DNA from: Druceiella hillmani
Lineage: Eukaryota > Arthropoda > Insecta > Lepidoptera > Hepialidae
Reading direction: 5' to 3'
Assembly (NCBI GenBank): GCA_039881145.1
Contig: JAYKKI010000015.1
Coordinates: forward strand, 26,928,501-26,992,500
Length of the DNA stretch: 64,000 bases
Made by a program: the position numbers and the translations under genes. Positions 15,954-25,943 of this stretch are shown here, in pieces; the stretch's first letter is position 1, and each line of letters begins with the position of its first letter. Below the pieces are notes generated by a model that worked only from the letters and a program-made list of their open reading frames with translations, made no database searches and was not told the DNA's origin.

Positions 15954-18711
15954 ATACGCTTTTTATATTTTTATATACGTAAAACAGACTGAAAAATAAA
16001 ATCAATAAAAATAGTAAACCAAATTAACATAAATATCATATTATATAAAATTCCGTTTTCGTTGTAAAATCCACTTTGCGTTCAAGCATCTTGTTAAAAA
16101 ATATAAGTTGAATGTAAAATTCCTTAACAAAAATTTGGAGTAATTTTTTGCATGATTTGCATACAAATTTGTTTGTGTGCAAATTATACAAAACTGTAAA
16201 TGGGAATTGTTCCGAAGTTGTATTTAACAGAACCAAAATTTTGCTTGGGCTTTTTAACCAAATGAAATCCCGTATAACTATCGACTCAAAATAACAATCT
16301 TGCTTGCTTGTCGAAAAATGTTAAGTATTCTAATGAGTATTCACCTATAAATGATGATAATCACCTACAAAGGCCTAACACGATTATTAACACAAGAACC
16401 TAGGTGAACAGATGCACCGCTATGGTATTATATGTTTTGTATAATTGTACAAAAATGCAAAGTTTAAAAGTTGTTCACTATTTTTAAAATATGAACATTT
16501 TTCTTTTTTGACTCATATTTATCGATCTTGCATCAAGGAATTTGTTGGAAACATTCCACATTCCACAGCCTATTACTGAGGCTATAAAATGATCTCTTTT
16601 AAAATAATTAACACTATTTGTGAAATGTTAATAATTTCCTATAAAATCCTGTGTTCAATCTTCTAAAGCCCACTAACATGCAAATTCTGCTATGATTAAT
16701 AGTTTATAAACTGAGAAAAGTAAAAAAATCCGATTGAAAACAATTTTTTTAAGTCGTCGAAAAATTTAAAAAAATTATTATTATTCATTTTTTCTATTTG
16801 ACCCTTTATGGTGGTCCCCGTGAAATAAAATAGTGGAAATTTTAAATCAGGGAGAAGAAATGAAGAACCTCTGAAACCTCTATAAAATGTTTACCTTTTT
16901 TAAATTGTAATTTAGTGTTTCCAAAATTATTAGAACAACCGCAGGTAGTAACAATAAATCTATTTGGTTCTGCCGGTATATGAACAGAAAAGTAGTAATA
17001 GTAAATAACAAAAACGTAATTTAAGCGGAAAACCATAATAGTAATAAAAAGAAACGTGTTATAATAACCTTTCACCTTGTTTATGTTAGAGAGGTAAATA
17101 TTTTTGAAGTGGTGAAAGACATAATCGTTTTAATATTTCTATCGTTCATTCGTTCATTTCAGTTGTTAGACTTTCGCTCTTACTTACCTTAATTGTGTTA
17201 CCTTGTTATTTTATGATTTACCCATTCTTTTGTTACTATACTTGTTTGTACTTTGAATTGAGATTGGTATGTCATCAATAAAGACTCGGATTGTTGCAAA
17301 ACAATTTAGATTGTTTTATATGTCATGACTCAAAACCCCAAATGAGCTACTTATTCGCCTCACGAGTACACCATGATATGTTATTAACAGAAATGCAATT
17401 TGTTTCAAATATATGTATTTGAAACACAAATCCAAAAGTACCGATTTGTTTTTTGGATTTGAAATAGTTTTTTCCAAAAGCATTTTATATTTTATTTGAA
17501 ATGCTTTAATATAATTTTTGTAAAATGGAAATTATTATAAAATTATTTTATTTTTTTAATGGAAAATTATTTCTTTTATTTTTTTATTTGATTCAACGAA
17601 AATTACTTTGTTTTTTTATGAACGAACCCATGCTTAGTGTTACCGTTAATACAAACAAACAAATATTTGCAATTTGAACTGTCAAACACGTCAATCACAG
17701 ACCTTACTTGATTTGACCATCATAATTATTTTGTTGTGATCTTGTGATTTTATTCAGTTTTCTTCATTTGTAGGATATAAATAAATAAAATTTAGGTAAA
17801 ACTTTATTAAATAATATGTAAATCTTATTAAGTTGGTTTTTAACTCCGCATTAACTCGATTAACCTTATAATACAATTATTCACGGTAATCAACTTGTAG
17901 TGGTTATACATAATTGCACCTACGCAATAGATACTACACACACTTTCTTACTCGCACAAGGGTAAGGTTATGCGCCGTCAGTCGAAAAACAGAGCTCGAC
18001 GAGAGCGTGCTTGGTGTGATATGTGAGCCAGTGATCTATGTACAATATAGAAGACAAGGGAATTCTATAAGTGGCAACGAGGAAAAAGATTAGTAATTAT
18101 CATATTTTTAAAAAACAGGAAGGAGATGTCGCTTGCAAAGATTTTTCCAATTTATGTTTGTGGGTTTATTTTCTACCCGCATAAACCTAATTAAAATACA
18201 AGGAAAAATAAATACGTATATTGCATTTATTAACGATACCAACTAAAAACTGTCAGTTTGTAGCAATATTTTATATCAAGTTTGCTCATGATACTAATGC
18301 CAGTAATTTTCAGAAATAATTAGATTACTAATTAAAGTAATGTTTTAATCAGCGACTTAAAACGGTTTACTCGGATATCAATATGTTAATAAAATTGATT
18401 TGACTTGTTACGTCGGTTCAATAAAATATTTATACACTTGAAATATACTAAATACTTGAAAGCTACAAGACGACAACCGTCATATGTTTATAATACTAAT
18501 TCTAATGTTTTTGTAATCGACATGAAACAACTTACTTCGATTGGAATAAACAGAAATAAAATCGATTGGCATTTTAAATAAGTGCAATAAAATATACATA
18601 TATACTTAAAAATAAAGGATACAACCTTCCTATGTCCTAACAATTGAAATAATAATAAATTATTTGAACGTAACTCTAGTCAGTGAAAACAATGATCAAT
18701 ACATATTGAAA
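15954..18711. other. AT-rich DNA without recognisable genes
   Basis: Short overlapping inverted repeats occur at 17398-17431 ('tttgtttcaaata' and complement) and 17427-17460 ('aaatccaaaa' and complement). Around 17930-18070 the sequence is a little richer in GC ('gcgccgtcagtcg', 'gctcgacgagagcgtgc'), unassigned. No gene is supported. Confidence 0.55.
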
Positions 18712-18922
18712 ATATTTTACAAAAAAGTGAATATAGAATGGTAATAGAATCCAGAAAACCTTTTTTTTAGAAGTTTTGCCTATTTGTCTACGTATTAATT
18801 TGAGCGGGTATCGGTCAAAATCTATTGAATGGATTTTAATCAATTTAGGAGCAACAGACGAGTAGAAAAAAAAATTTTAATTTTTTTTGCTAATTACACG
18901 AAATCGTAGGCACAACTAGTAT
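18712..18922 (+). mobile_element. Degraded retroelement-like repeat (partner at 40.15 kb)
   Basis: The order 'aaaaagtg', 'gaatggtaatagaa', 'ccagaaaacc', 'gaagttttgcctatttgtct', 'ctattgaatggattttaatcaattt', 'acgaaatcgtaggcacaactagta' follows a pattern common in insect repeat tails ('gtctgtctg... actgaacggattt... gcgaagtcgcgggcaacagctagta'). The first part also aligns with 40148-40350. This supports one degraded family in two copies, probably a non-LTR derivative. There is no coding sequence. The family wording is from memory. Confidence 0.55.
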
Positions 18923-19006
18923 AGTAAAATGTAAACAACTAATCCATTATTATGAAATGGTGTCTACATTAGATTGTAATTATGACGTTTCGTTTCCAGG
19001 GACAGC

Positions 19007-19212
19007 AATTGGAAATGTGATTTCCATTAATTTGGAGATGAGTTCTCCATTCATTTACTGATGTTCACCATTAAATAGGTGATATTTTCCGATTACATTA
19101 GGAATATGTTCTCCATTAAATTAGAAATAAGTTCACCACTAAATTGTATATATGCTCTATTAAATTGGTTGTGTTTCCCATACGATTGGGAATAGGATCT
19201 CTGTTAAATTGG
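19007..19212 (+). repeat. Degenerate 22-23 bp minisatellite, about 9 units
   Basis: Successive units approximate 'aaattggaaatatgttctccatt', for example 'aatttggagatgagttctccatt', 'acattaggaatatgttctccatt' and 'aaattagaaataagttcaccact'. Unit length varies from 21 to 23 bp and units differ by several bases, so the array is old. No conserved reading frame survives the length changes. Confidence 0.85.
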
Positions 19213-19477
19213 ACGATGTAAGTGCTGTTTAGTACCAGGAACATTTTGACAGTTATATTATGTCATATGAATAACATTAGAAATACATTAGAAATGCCAT
19301 TCCTGAAAAAAAATACTGTAGCTGACGATTATTTACTACAGACAATTAAAATTAAAACAAAAAATGTTGTACCTGATGATTTTGTTTGCGATGGAATATG
19401 TTTTAACTGTTTTCCATTTATTTCACCTTTTCTTCACTGAGCACTTACTACACTATCTAAAGCCTAATATTTTATAA
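19213..19477. other. AT-rich DNA, nothing recognised
   Basis: A 72-codon open frame (19222-19440) runs out of the minisatellite edge. It has no recognisable domain and I do not call it. Confidence 0.5.
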
Positions 19478-19548
19478 ATTATTAGGTATTTATAATAAAA
19501 ATATAAATAAATTTATTATTTATATTTTTATTATAAATACCTAATAAT
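19478..19548. repeat. Perfect 33-bp palindrome, 5-nt loop
   Basis: Arms 19478-19510 and 19516-19548 are exactly complementary around 'attta'. The core word is 'aggtatttataataaaaata'. Low complexity makes a chance origin easier than for the 13 kb hairpin, but 33 of 33 matches are still notable. Confidence 0.93.
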
Positions 19549-19850
19549 AATAAATAATAAAAATATAATAATTTATTGAATAGTTTTTTACTTGTCAATT
19601 TCAATTATTACATTTGCTTATCTGATAATAATGTTCAGAAAACAATAACGTCTATTTACATTATGGCTTATATTTCTTTGTATATTTTATGACATTAGTT
19701 TTATTTTGTAGTTACCTAAATTTAAATATATTTTAGATTAGCGTATTATTTTTATCGTTTTATTATTAACTTAATTAACAGTGAACAATTTAATATTGAT
19801 AATATTTTTTGTTAATTATTTAAATTTAGCCCATTCCAGACCTAGGTTAG

Positions 19851-20070
19851 ACTGTGCTGAGCTGGGCTAGGCTGAGCTGGAGTGGAATGGACTGGGCTTG
19901 GCTGGGCTGGACTGGGTTGAACTGTGTTGGGCTGGGCTGGACTGGACTGGACTGACCTGGACTGGACTGGACTAGGCTGGGCTGGGCTGGGTTGCTCTAC
20001 TGTGCTGAGCTGGCCTAGGCTGGACTGCACTGGGCTGGGCTGAACTGGGATGGACTGGACTGGGCTTGTT
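19851..20070 (-). repeat. CTGGG/CTGGA pentamer array
   Basis: About 220 bp of 5-bp units of the types gctgg, actgg and gctga (for example 'ctggactggactggactg'), interrupted by 'gttgctctactgtgctgag'. The strand is G-rich on plus and C-rich on minus. The minus-strand open frame of 84 codons, rich in S, P, Q and V, is a by-product of the repeat. GC content is far above the surroundings. Confidence 0.93.
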
Positions 20071-20549
20071 CGAAAATGTTTAATAAAGTAAGCCATTAGA
20101 CTAACGACATAAATTCAGTAAGAAAAAGGAAAAATGACATTTCAAGTAGGAAAAATGGAAAATAAAAAAAGGAATCTGAAAAAAAAATATTTTAAATAAG
20201 GCAGACGAAATCGTGCTAGTTACAAATTACAAGTTTCTACAAATCCAGCAATGAGATATCATGACTCATTAGTTAGGATGTTATGGATGATACTGTAATT
20301 AAGGACGAGGTTAAATACAAGGAAAAGGAAAATAGAACGGACGCAGAAAAATAGAAACATTAATAAAAACTGACCGAAACAAGATACGTTAAGACATTAA
20401 GCGACTTATGAATATAAAAAAAATTTTGATGACGACGAAAACGAGCGACATTAAGAACAACGAGTAAATGAAATGTTTTTGCCATAGTACAATAACTATA
20501 ACTTAGCTGTAATAAATACTCTTAGATGTAAAGTATACAAAAGATTTTA
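20071..20549. other. A-rich DNA upstream of the hAT remnant
   Basis: Purine-biased, with many gaaaa words. It may contain an unrecognisable N-terminal part of the hAT transposase, but no BED-finger motif is visible. Confidence 0.4.
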
Positions 20550-21386
20550 AACAGGCGAAATCTCAAAGTGATCCAGACAAAAAACTTTATGACGTAGCCA
20601 GGTCAAAACATGAAGCAGTTTGGAATGTGTATTTACGGGTCTAACTTTGTGAAACGTAATTAGAATCAACTGAAAAATTCCCAACTTCGGTATGTCCAAT
20701 ACGATGAAATTCATATTATAATTTTGTTCAAGATCCACTCACAGTACAGAAGATGCTAAATGAAACCTATTGCTGAGAGTATCAGAAGTTTAAAAGGGGA
20801 CGAAGATACATACTATGGATGTCTTCTGCTAGAAGTAATGAAAATGCAAAGAATGCTAAGCAGTTTGCAAATGGATGACCCTACACATTGTGATGTGGTG
20901 ATAAAATTTATTAAAGAAAGTCTTAACGGGAGTTTTGAGAGATTCTGTAAATTGGAGAAACCAACAGCAAGGGATGCGATATAAACATCCATATCTTATC
21001 CTTTTATCAAAATGTTTATTTCAGAAGAGCAGAAGGTAAAACAAGAACGGGAAGATGGAAAGAGCTCGGAACGTTCTGATAAAAGTAAGAAAAAAATGAA
21101 TCTTATCCAATATTTGTCGAGGACTCTTATTCTTCTGTAGCAGGTAACAATACTAATACAACAATAGATCTGGAAAAACTACAATATTTAAAAGTTGATG
21201 AGAATAGTTTTGATTCCTTGCATAGATATCCAACTGCAAAAAAATCCTTAAATACAATACTTTTTTACCAAGTTCAGCTCATATTGAACGATCCTGTCAT
21301 TTAGAGGAATGATAATGAGGCCACATAAACGGAACACGAAGGATGAAATGTTGAAACGAATTCTAGTTTTAAAATCAGTGAAATAA
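20550..21386 (+). pseudogene. hAT-superfamily transposase remnant, C-terminal half, frameshifted
   Basis: A plus-strand series of fragments in shifting frames matches the order of hAT (BED-finger type) transposases. 'KLYDVARSKHEAVWN' starts near 20582. A degraded 'RWNS' box reads P.R-stop-NSYYNFVQ near 20696-20730. A 74-codon open frame at 20760-20984 begins MKPIAESIRSLKGDEDTYYG, corresponding to the family's 'PIA..l..LQ.e...yyG.llP' block. Near 21200 is 'DSLHRYPTAKKSLNTILF', followed by 'LPSSAHIERS' (the hAT dimerisation motif 'lP.SA..ERlFS') and, in another frame, 'GMIMRPHKRNTKDEML' up to the stop at 21384-21386. At least four frame changes and internal stops exclude function. The family call rests on motif order and no search was run. 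A 13-bp hairpin follows at 21402-21431. Confidence 0.75.
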
Positions 21387-21401
21387 ATGACTTTAAAAAA
21401 G

Positions 21402-21431
21402 TTACTAATTAAAAGATTTTTTAATTAGTAA
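21402..21431. repeat. 13-bp palindrome after the hAT remnant
   Basis: Arms 21402-21414 and 21419-21431 ('ttactaattaaaa' and complement) with a 4-nt loop. Confidence 0.8.
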
Positions 21432-22562
21432 GATTTTTACTGATATGTTCCTGCACGGAGCATTAATTGGGAAGCTGATGTCCTTTACAGCGACTGAGGT
21501 AACCAAAAAGTAGGGGGAGTGACGTCTTGTTAAAATTGTATTAATTTGTACAATTTTAGTTTTATTTTTTAAAATATCTCGTTTTTCATTAAAAAATCTG
21601 TGAATTCATTTTTGCCATTTTTGCTAAACTGCGTTGGTTCGAAAAGAACACATGACAATATAAGTAAGTAAATTATATTATTTACGATAATAATTAACAG
21701 GAGCCTTTAGATATTTTCATTTCTGCTACGATGAGCGCTGGAGTCAGTTTTGTTAACCCCACTTTATATTCCGTACCCGGCCAATAGTGATTAAACCATT
21801 AAAGCTACGTTCAATGCAAGGGATTCAAAATCAATTCTATCCGATTACCATTCGACATTCGCTATATTTGTAATAATTGACCCACTTTATTAATATTTTA
21901 TAAATTATTTTAAAGGTTTCTCATATATTCATCGAGTTATATTAAAAAGTGTGAATTATAATATATTAATTCGATCACCAGATTGTTATGAATGTTTCAT
22001 GAAACACCCATCATTTATAACCAAATATCTAAATTACACTAATTTTTCAAGCATGACGATTTATTTAAATAATTTAAAATACGATATATAATTTTATGCC
22101 TATTCTTACCTATATAGTTTGTTTATTCGCATGTAACTGTTAGCCTTTTGAGATATATATTTTCGCAAATAAATTTACAGAAATCACATTGACAGAACAT
22201 TGTCAGCATATTCTGTGCAACAAATTTTTGTATTTTAGACATATATATTTATTTTCCCAATTTGAAATTATACTAATGAGCGTAATATTGCCCAATCTTA
22301 CCTAAGGAAAAACGAATCTTTAAATTCATTCTTAACTTTGAAAAGCCAAAAGACAATAATCGCATTAAATATCAAAAGAACAATGTTTTTCATTTCCTCA
22401 TCGAATGGCCCTGTTTCAAGGCAAGACTGTAATCGGATATGAAGGGCGAATGGTTGTTTATGGTATTTTACTTGATACTAGCATATAGATATTTTTTTAA
22501 GAATATTGGTACACAATGAAGGTGTTGCCAATATATTTTAACATTTGACTGTAAAAATAATT
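21432..22562. other. AT-rich DNA without recognisable genes
   Basis: No supported gene. A moderately GC-rich stretch near 21725-21790 ('gatgagcgctggagtcag', 'ccgtacccggccaatagtg') is unassigned. Confidence 0.55.
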
Positions 22563-22812
22563 AAATAAACTTTAAAAAAGTTTATATTTGCTAAACTTCT
22601 AAACCTACTTCAATAAAATAAATATATAATATATTATATAGCTGAAAAAAATTATAAAATAATTTACAAAAATATCGAACGATTTTAACATTGAAATAAA
22701 TATGAATTTATGTTCTAATTTAAATTTTATAGAAACTTTTTTTATTATCCTATAAGATAAATTGTTATGTTATATATCATTTATATTATACATTTATATT
22801 AAAAAAAATGTT

Positions 22813-22829
22813 ATATATATACATATATA

Positions 22830-22887
<58 letters not shown>
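22813..22887. repeat. (TA)n microsatellite with TG interruptions
   Basis: TA repeats with an internal 'tgtgtgtg' stretch near 22831-22838, within the large inverted repeat element. Confidence 0.93.
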
Positions 22888-22891
<4 letters not shown>

Positions 22892-23099
22892 CATATTAAT
22901 ATATATGAATATTTACATTACAAATTATTAATTGCACTGTCGATATTTTTCTAAGATTTGGAATCCAACAGACTATTTGTCAACATTTTTCGAGTTAAAT
23001 GTCATCATCACTATTAATAATAAACCTGAATGACGGATAGTAATAAAAAGTAATGTACGTGATGTAAATAATGTAAGTGCTGTATTTTCATAAAATGTT

Positions 23100-23520
23100 G
23101 TGCTGTCTGTCAGTCAAAGCCATTTTTCTCAGAAATGCGTGGAGCTGTCGAGTTAAAATTAACATCAAATACTTAGATCTACGATCCATGTAAAACAAAA
23201 AATACGGCAATTTACGCCGAATATTATAACACTCGCAAATTAATTAAAATCGATAGGGTACTTTCCATTAACCTAGAATCATAGAATTTGGCAAAAGCAA
23301 GGTAATATAACTAAAGGAAGATCGTTGATTTAGAATTATATCAAATAAAACTTTTTTTTTTAAATATGCGCCTGCAAATTGTGAAACTGACAACATATTT
23401 TAATTCTAAAAAATTTAAATTTTGTAAATAGTTTAATGGGAATATTATATACCATTAAATGTTTATAAATGCCTAAATGTATACGGAACCCTCGTAATAG
23501 CCCACTCATGTTTGATATGT
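23100..23520 (+). mobile_element. Lepidopteran-type interspersed repeat, fairly complete
   Basis: In order it reads 'ctgtctgtcagtcaaagcc', 'tttttctcagaaatgcgtgg', 'acatcaaatacttagatcta', 'aatacggcaatttacgccga', 'ctcgcaaattaattaaaa', 'gggtactttccatt.acctagaatcatagaatttggca' and finally 'tatacggaaccctcgtaatag'. I recall this succession as a very abundant moth and butterfly repeat of roughly 400 bp ending in 'cggaaccctcg'. It has no coding sequence and sits between the arms of the large inverted repeat. The match is by memory of the family; Dfam or Repbase would confirm the name and orientation. Confidence 0.65.
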
Positions 23521-23912
23521 TCTTTCAGGGACAAATTCTAACCAAATTTATCTTATAGGCAAAATTTTAATTAGAATATAATTCCATATTTACTTCAATG
23601 TTAAGACCATTCTTTGTAAATTATTTTATAAATTGTTTTCAGCTATATAACATAATATATTTTTATTTTATTGAAGTAAGTTTAGATGTTTCGTAAATGT
23701 AAACTATTTTTATGGTTTATATAATATTTTTTGCGGCTAAACGGAAAAGTAATGCCATCCAATATTCTAGAAAAATTATCTTTACACTAATACCAGGTAA
23801 AATATCATAAATAACCATAATCCGTGCACACGCATTCGCCTTTCATATCCGATTAAGGTCATGATTTAAAACAAAGAAATTCGATGGGGTGATGAAAAAT
23901 ATTAGCCTGTTG

Positions 23913-24103
23913 TTAACCCATATATACCCAGAACTTTTTTGATCGCGATTTTTGTGAAATTTACATATTTTGGTCTTTGTTAACCCATATATGCCCAGAA
24001 CCCCCCTGTTGTTAACCCATATAACCCCCCTGTTGTTAACCCATATATGCCCAGAACTTTTTTTGATCGCGATTTTTGTGAAATTTACATATTTTGGTCT
24101 TTA
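23913..24103 (+). repeat. Four-fold repeated left tip of the piggyBac element
   Basis: 'ttaacccatat' occurs at 23913, 23980, 24012 and 24036. Copies 1 (23913-23979) and 4 (24036-24103) both extend for about 67 bp through 'gatcgcgatttttgtgaaat' and 'tttacatattttggtcttt', with one substitution and one T-length change. Copies 2 and 3 are truncated after 32 and 24 bp and are joined by 'cccccctgttg'. The repeats arose within the tip itself, because the flanking DNA is not repeated. Confidence 0.92.
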
Positions 24104-24333
24104 ATAGTTTTGATTACATGTTGCATATGTGCTTTTGAGATTCTGTATGAGGAAGGTTGTTTTTTTTGATGGGTCGTTAATGACCCTTTGGGCTAATAAG
24201 CTGAGTTCGATATATTATGGTGAAAGAAAATCAACAAAATAAATACAATATTTACATTATTTATAGTTTGTTTATTTTCAAATCAACTTGAAATGTAACA
24301 GAGAGTCTCATAAGGATAACATTATAATTATTA

Positions 24334-25404
24334 TTACTTGTCATGAAAATCAATGAAACATTTATCATGAAGATAAACCTGGCACTTGCGGCACATCTTC
24401 ACAGTTTTGTTCTTACATAAGGCACATCGTCTTCTGTTCTGGCTAGTAGTAATCAGATGCTGTACGTAATATTTCCTCACTGATATGGGAACATGGCTGT
24501 TAATCCTCGGTTGTCGTCCTACCGCTTTTTTGACAGTACCGGATTTAACTATCAAAGATCGAGCAATGGCTCGTCTAAACTCTAATGTGTCAACTGTGCA
24601 CCCATAAGATTTAGCTAATAAAGTTGCATTATTTACAGCAACGTCCACCAGCCACAGCAAAATATGCGTATACCATTTCTTTCCTTTAATAGCAATGAGG
24701 TAGACTCCAACGGCTTTCTGGATGGGATGAACTCCAAACTCATTAGACAGTAATGTCACCATGCTATTGTCATGCCAACGCACGGCACAAATTTTGTCAC
24801 GAGTATCCAGTCTATAATCATAAAAACCGCGTGGCTATTTCTTGCATGCCTTAACATCCATCAATGGACATTTGTTTATTCTATTTTGACAAGCAGTCCT
24901 AGTCACTTTGACGCCTTTTTCTTGCATAACACACAGCAGTGTCGGTGAAGTAAAGAAGTTATTTGGGTTCAAGTCAGCCCTTGTTTTTGATGATTTGCAA
25001 CGTGATCCACCCGAAGATGATAAAGATTGTGGATCAGTTATTTCATCGGCGCCAGATGAGGGCAACTGTCTGGCAATGGCACCTTCGTTCAAGCCAGAGT
25101 TTGCCTTTGACTTACCCGAAGCAGATGTAGGTTGTAGATGAGAGATGTCACCTGATTCGTCTATGTCGTCGCCTTGGCCCGCATCACCTGACTTTCGCAA
25201 CACTAACTCTGCTGAAGCTAAAAGTTGGTGCCGATTCATGCGATCTACGTCAAAGCAATCTTCATCCCCGGAGTCGTCATCAGATATTCTACCGTCATTT
25301 GGTGGTTCGATGAACACATCTATACTGTAAGCCTCCTCGACCAGTATTTCTTCCAAAGCTTCAACTATCTCGTTTGTTTTCAGCACTCGACGATGACGAG
25401 ACCT
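24334..25404 (-). pseudogene. piggyBac-family transposase, internally deleted, one in-frame stop
   Basis: A single minus-strand frame runs for 356 codons from an AGG at 25402-25404, where a start ATG would be expected (frame reads RSRHRRVLKTNEIVEALEE), to the TAA at 24334-24336. The only interior stop is TAG at 24835-24837, inside 'VKACKK-stop-PRGFYDYRLD'. The N-terminal ~140 residues are acidic and Ser-rich, as in piggyBac transposases. The frame then jumps to 'NNFFTSPTLL', the family's second catalytic motif (normally DNxFTS) with Asn instead of Asp, then 'KGVKVTRTACQNR', 'CAVRWHDNSMVTLLSN', 'GVHPIQ', 'KGKKWYTHILLWLVDVAVNNA', and a C-terminal Cys/His cluster (CALC, CRKC, H, C, H). The first catalytic Asp block and the 'GGVDxxDQ' block holding the third Asp are missing. 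The product cannot catalyse transposition. Family members usually have 500-600 residues. Confidence 0.88.
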
Positions 25405-25943
25405 TTAAAGAGATTAACATAATGTATCATGCCTATATAATTAGTACCTATGCTTGGATAAAAAAAACAATATTTAAACATTTTGTTGCTTCCCATTGAG
25501 AAAATCTTTAGTACAAACAATATATTTGTAATCAACAAAACAGACCTTATATGCCCAAAGGGTCGTTTTCGCCCTAAAAAGAATCACGTTCCTTTGAATA
25601 CATAAAACTTTCTTCAAACTATCACTTTTGTTTTGCATAGTTGCAAACACTAATATTCTTCACAAATAAAGTAGTTTAAATGTGATCAAAACATTAAAAC
25701 AAAGAATACTTACATTTTTGTTCGCGAAATCGTTCTGTTTTCTCAATTTGCAACAAGTGTCAACTTGTGACACAAAAAACCGCTTACTTAAGAACATAGC
25801 GAATGTCAATTCAAGATAATCATTCTAATCATCGGTAGATGGCGTTACTTAACATTTTTTTCTTAAATTGTGCATAGGGTCGGCACACGAACGTAGATCT
25901 AACTTTGGGGTCGTTTTTGTATCGTTGGGCATATATGGATTAA

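Larger units (their letters stand above)
22563..23720. mobile_element. Large inverted repeat element enclosing a retroelement-type repeat
   Basis: The left arm, about 22563-22765, is the diverged reverse complement of about 23535-23720. Shared ordered blocks are 'ttctaaacctacttcaataaaata', 'attatatagctgaaaa', 'ataaaataatttacaaa', 'acattgaa.taaatatg.a', 'tctaatt.aaatttt' and 'cctataagataaattg'. The arms of roughly 185-200 bp suggest a MITE or foldback-type DNA transposon. Between them lie a (TA)n tract and, at 23100-23520, a repeat of lepidopteran type, probably a later insertion. No transposase is encoded. The outer boundaries and target duplication could not be fixed by eye. Confidence 0.7.
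23913..25943 (-). mobile_element. piggyBac-type DNA transposon, TTAA to TTAA
   Basis: The element is bounded by TTAA (left, four alternative starts from 23913 to 24036; right, 25940-25943). The tips are inverted: TTAA-C-CCATATATGCCCA on the left, and on the right the reverse complement TTAA-T-CCATATATGCCCA. A 12-bp subterminal inverted repeat, 'gaccctttgggc', lies at 24182-24193 and, complemented, at 25553-25564. TTAA target duplication and short terminal plus subterminal repeats are piggyBac hallmarks. The minus-strand transposase pseudogene inside (24334-25404) agrees. The element is about 2.0 kb, shorter than autonomous relatives, because the transposase has lost internal parts. Confidence 0.88.

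Noticed and set aside
19842..20096. Minus frame rich in Ser, Pro, Gln and Val
   Set aside because: Translation of the CTGGG/CTGGA pentamer array.
24908..25422. Three plus-strand frames of 61-77 codons
   Set aside because: Antisense shadows of the piggyBac transposase pseudogene on the minus strand.
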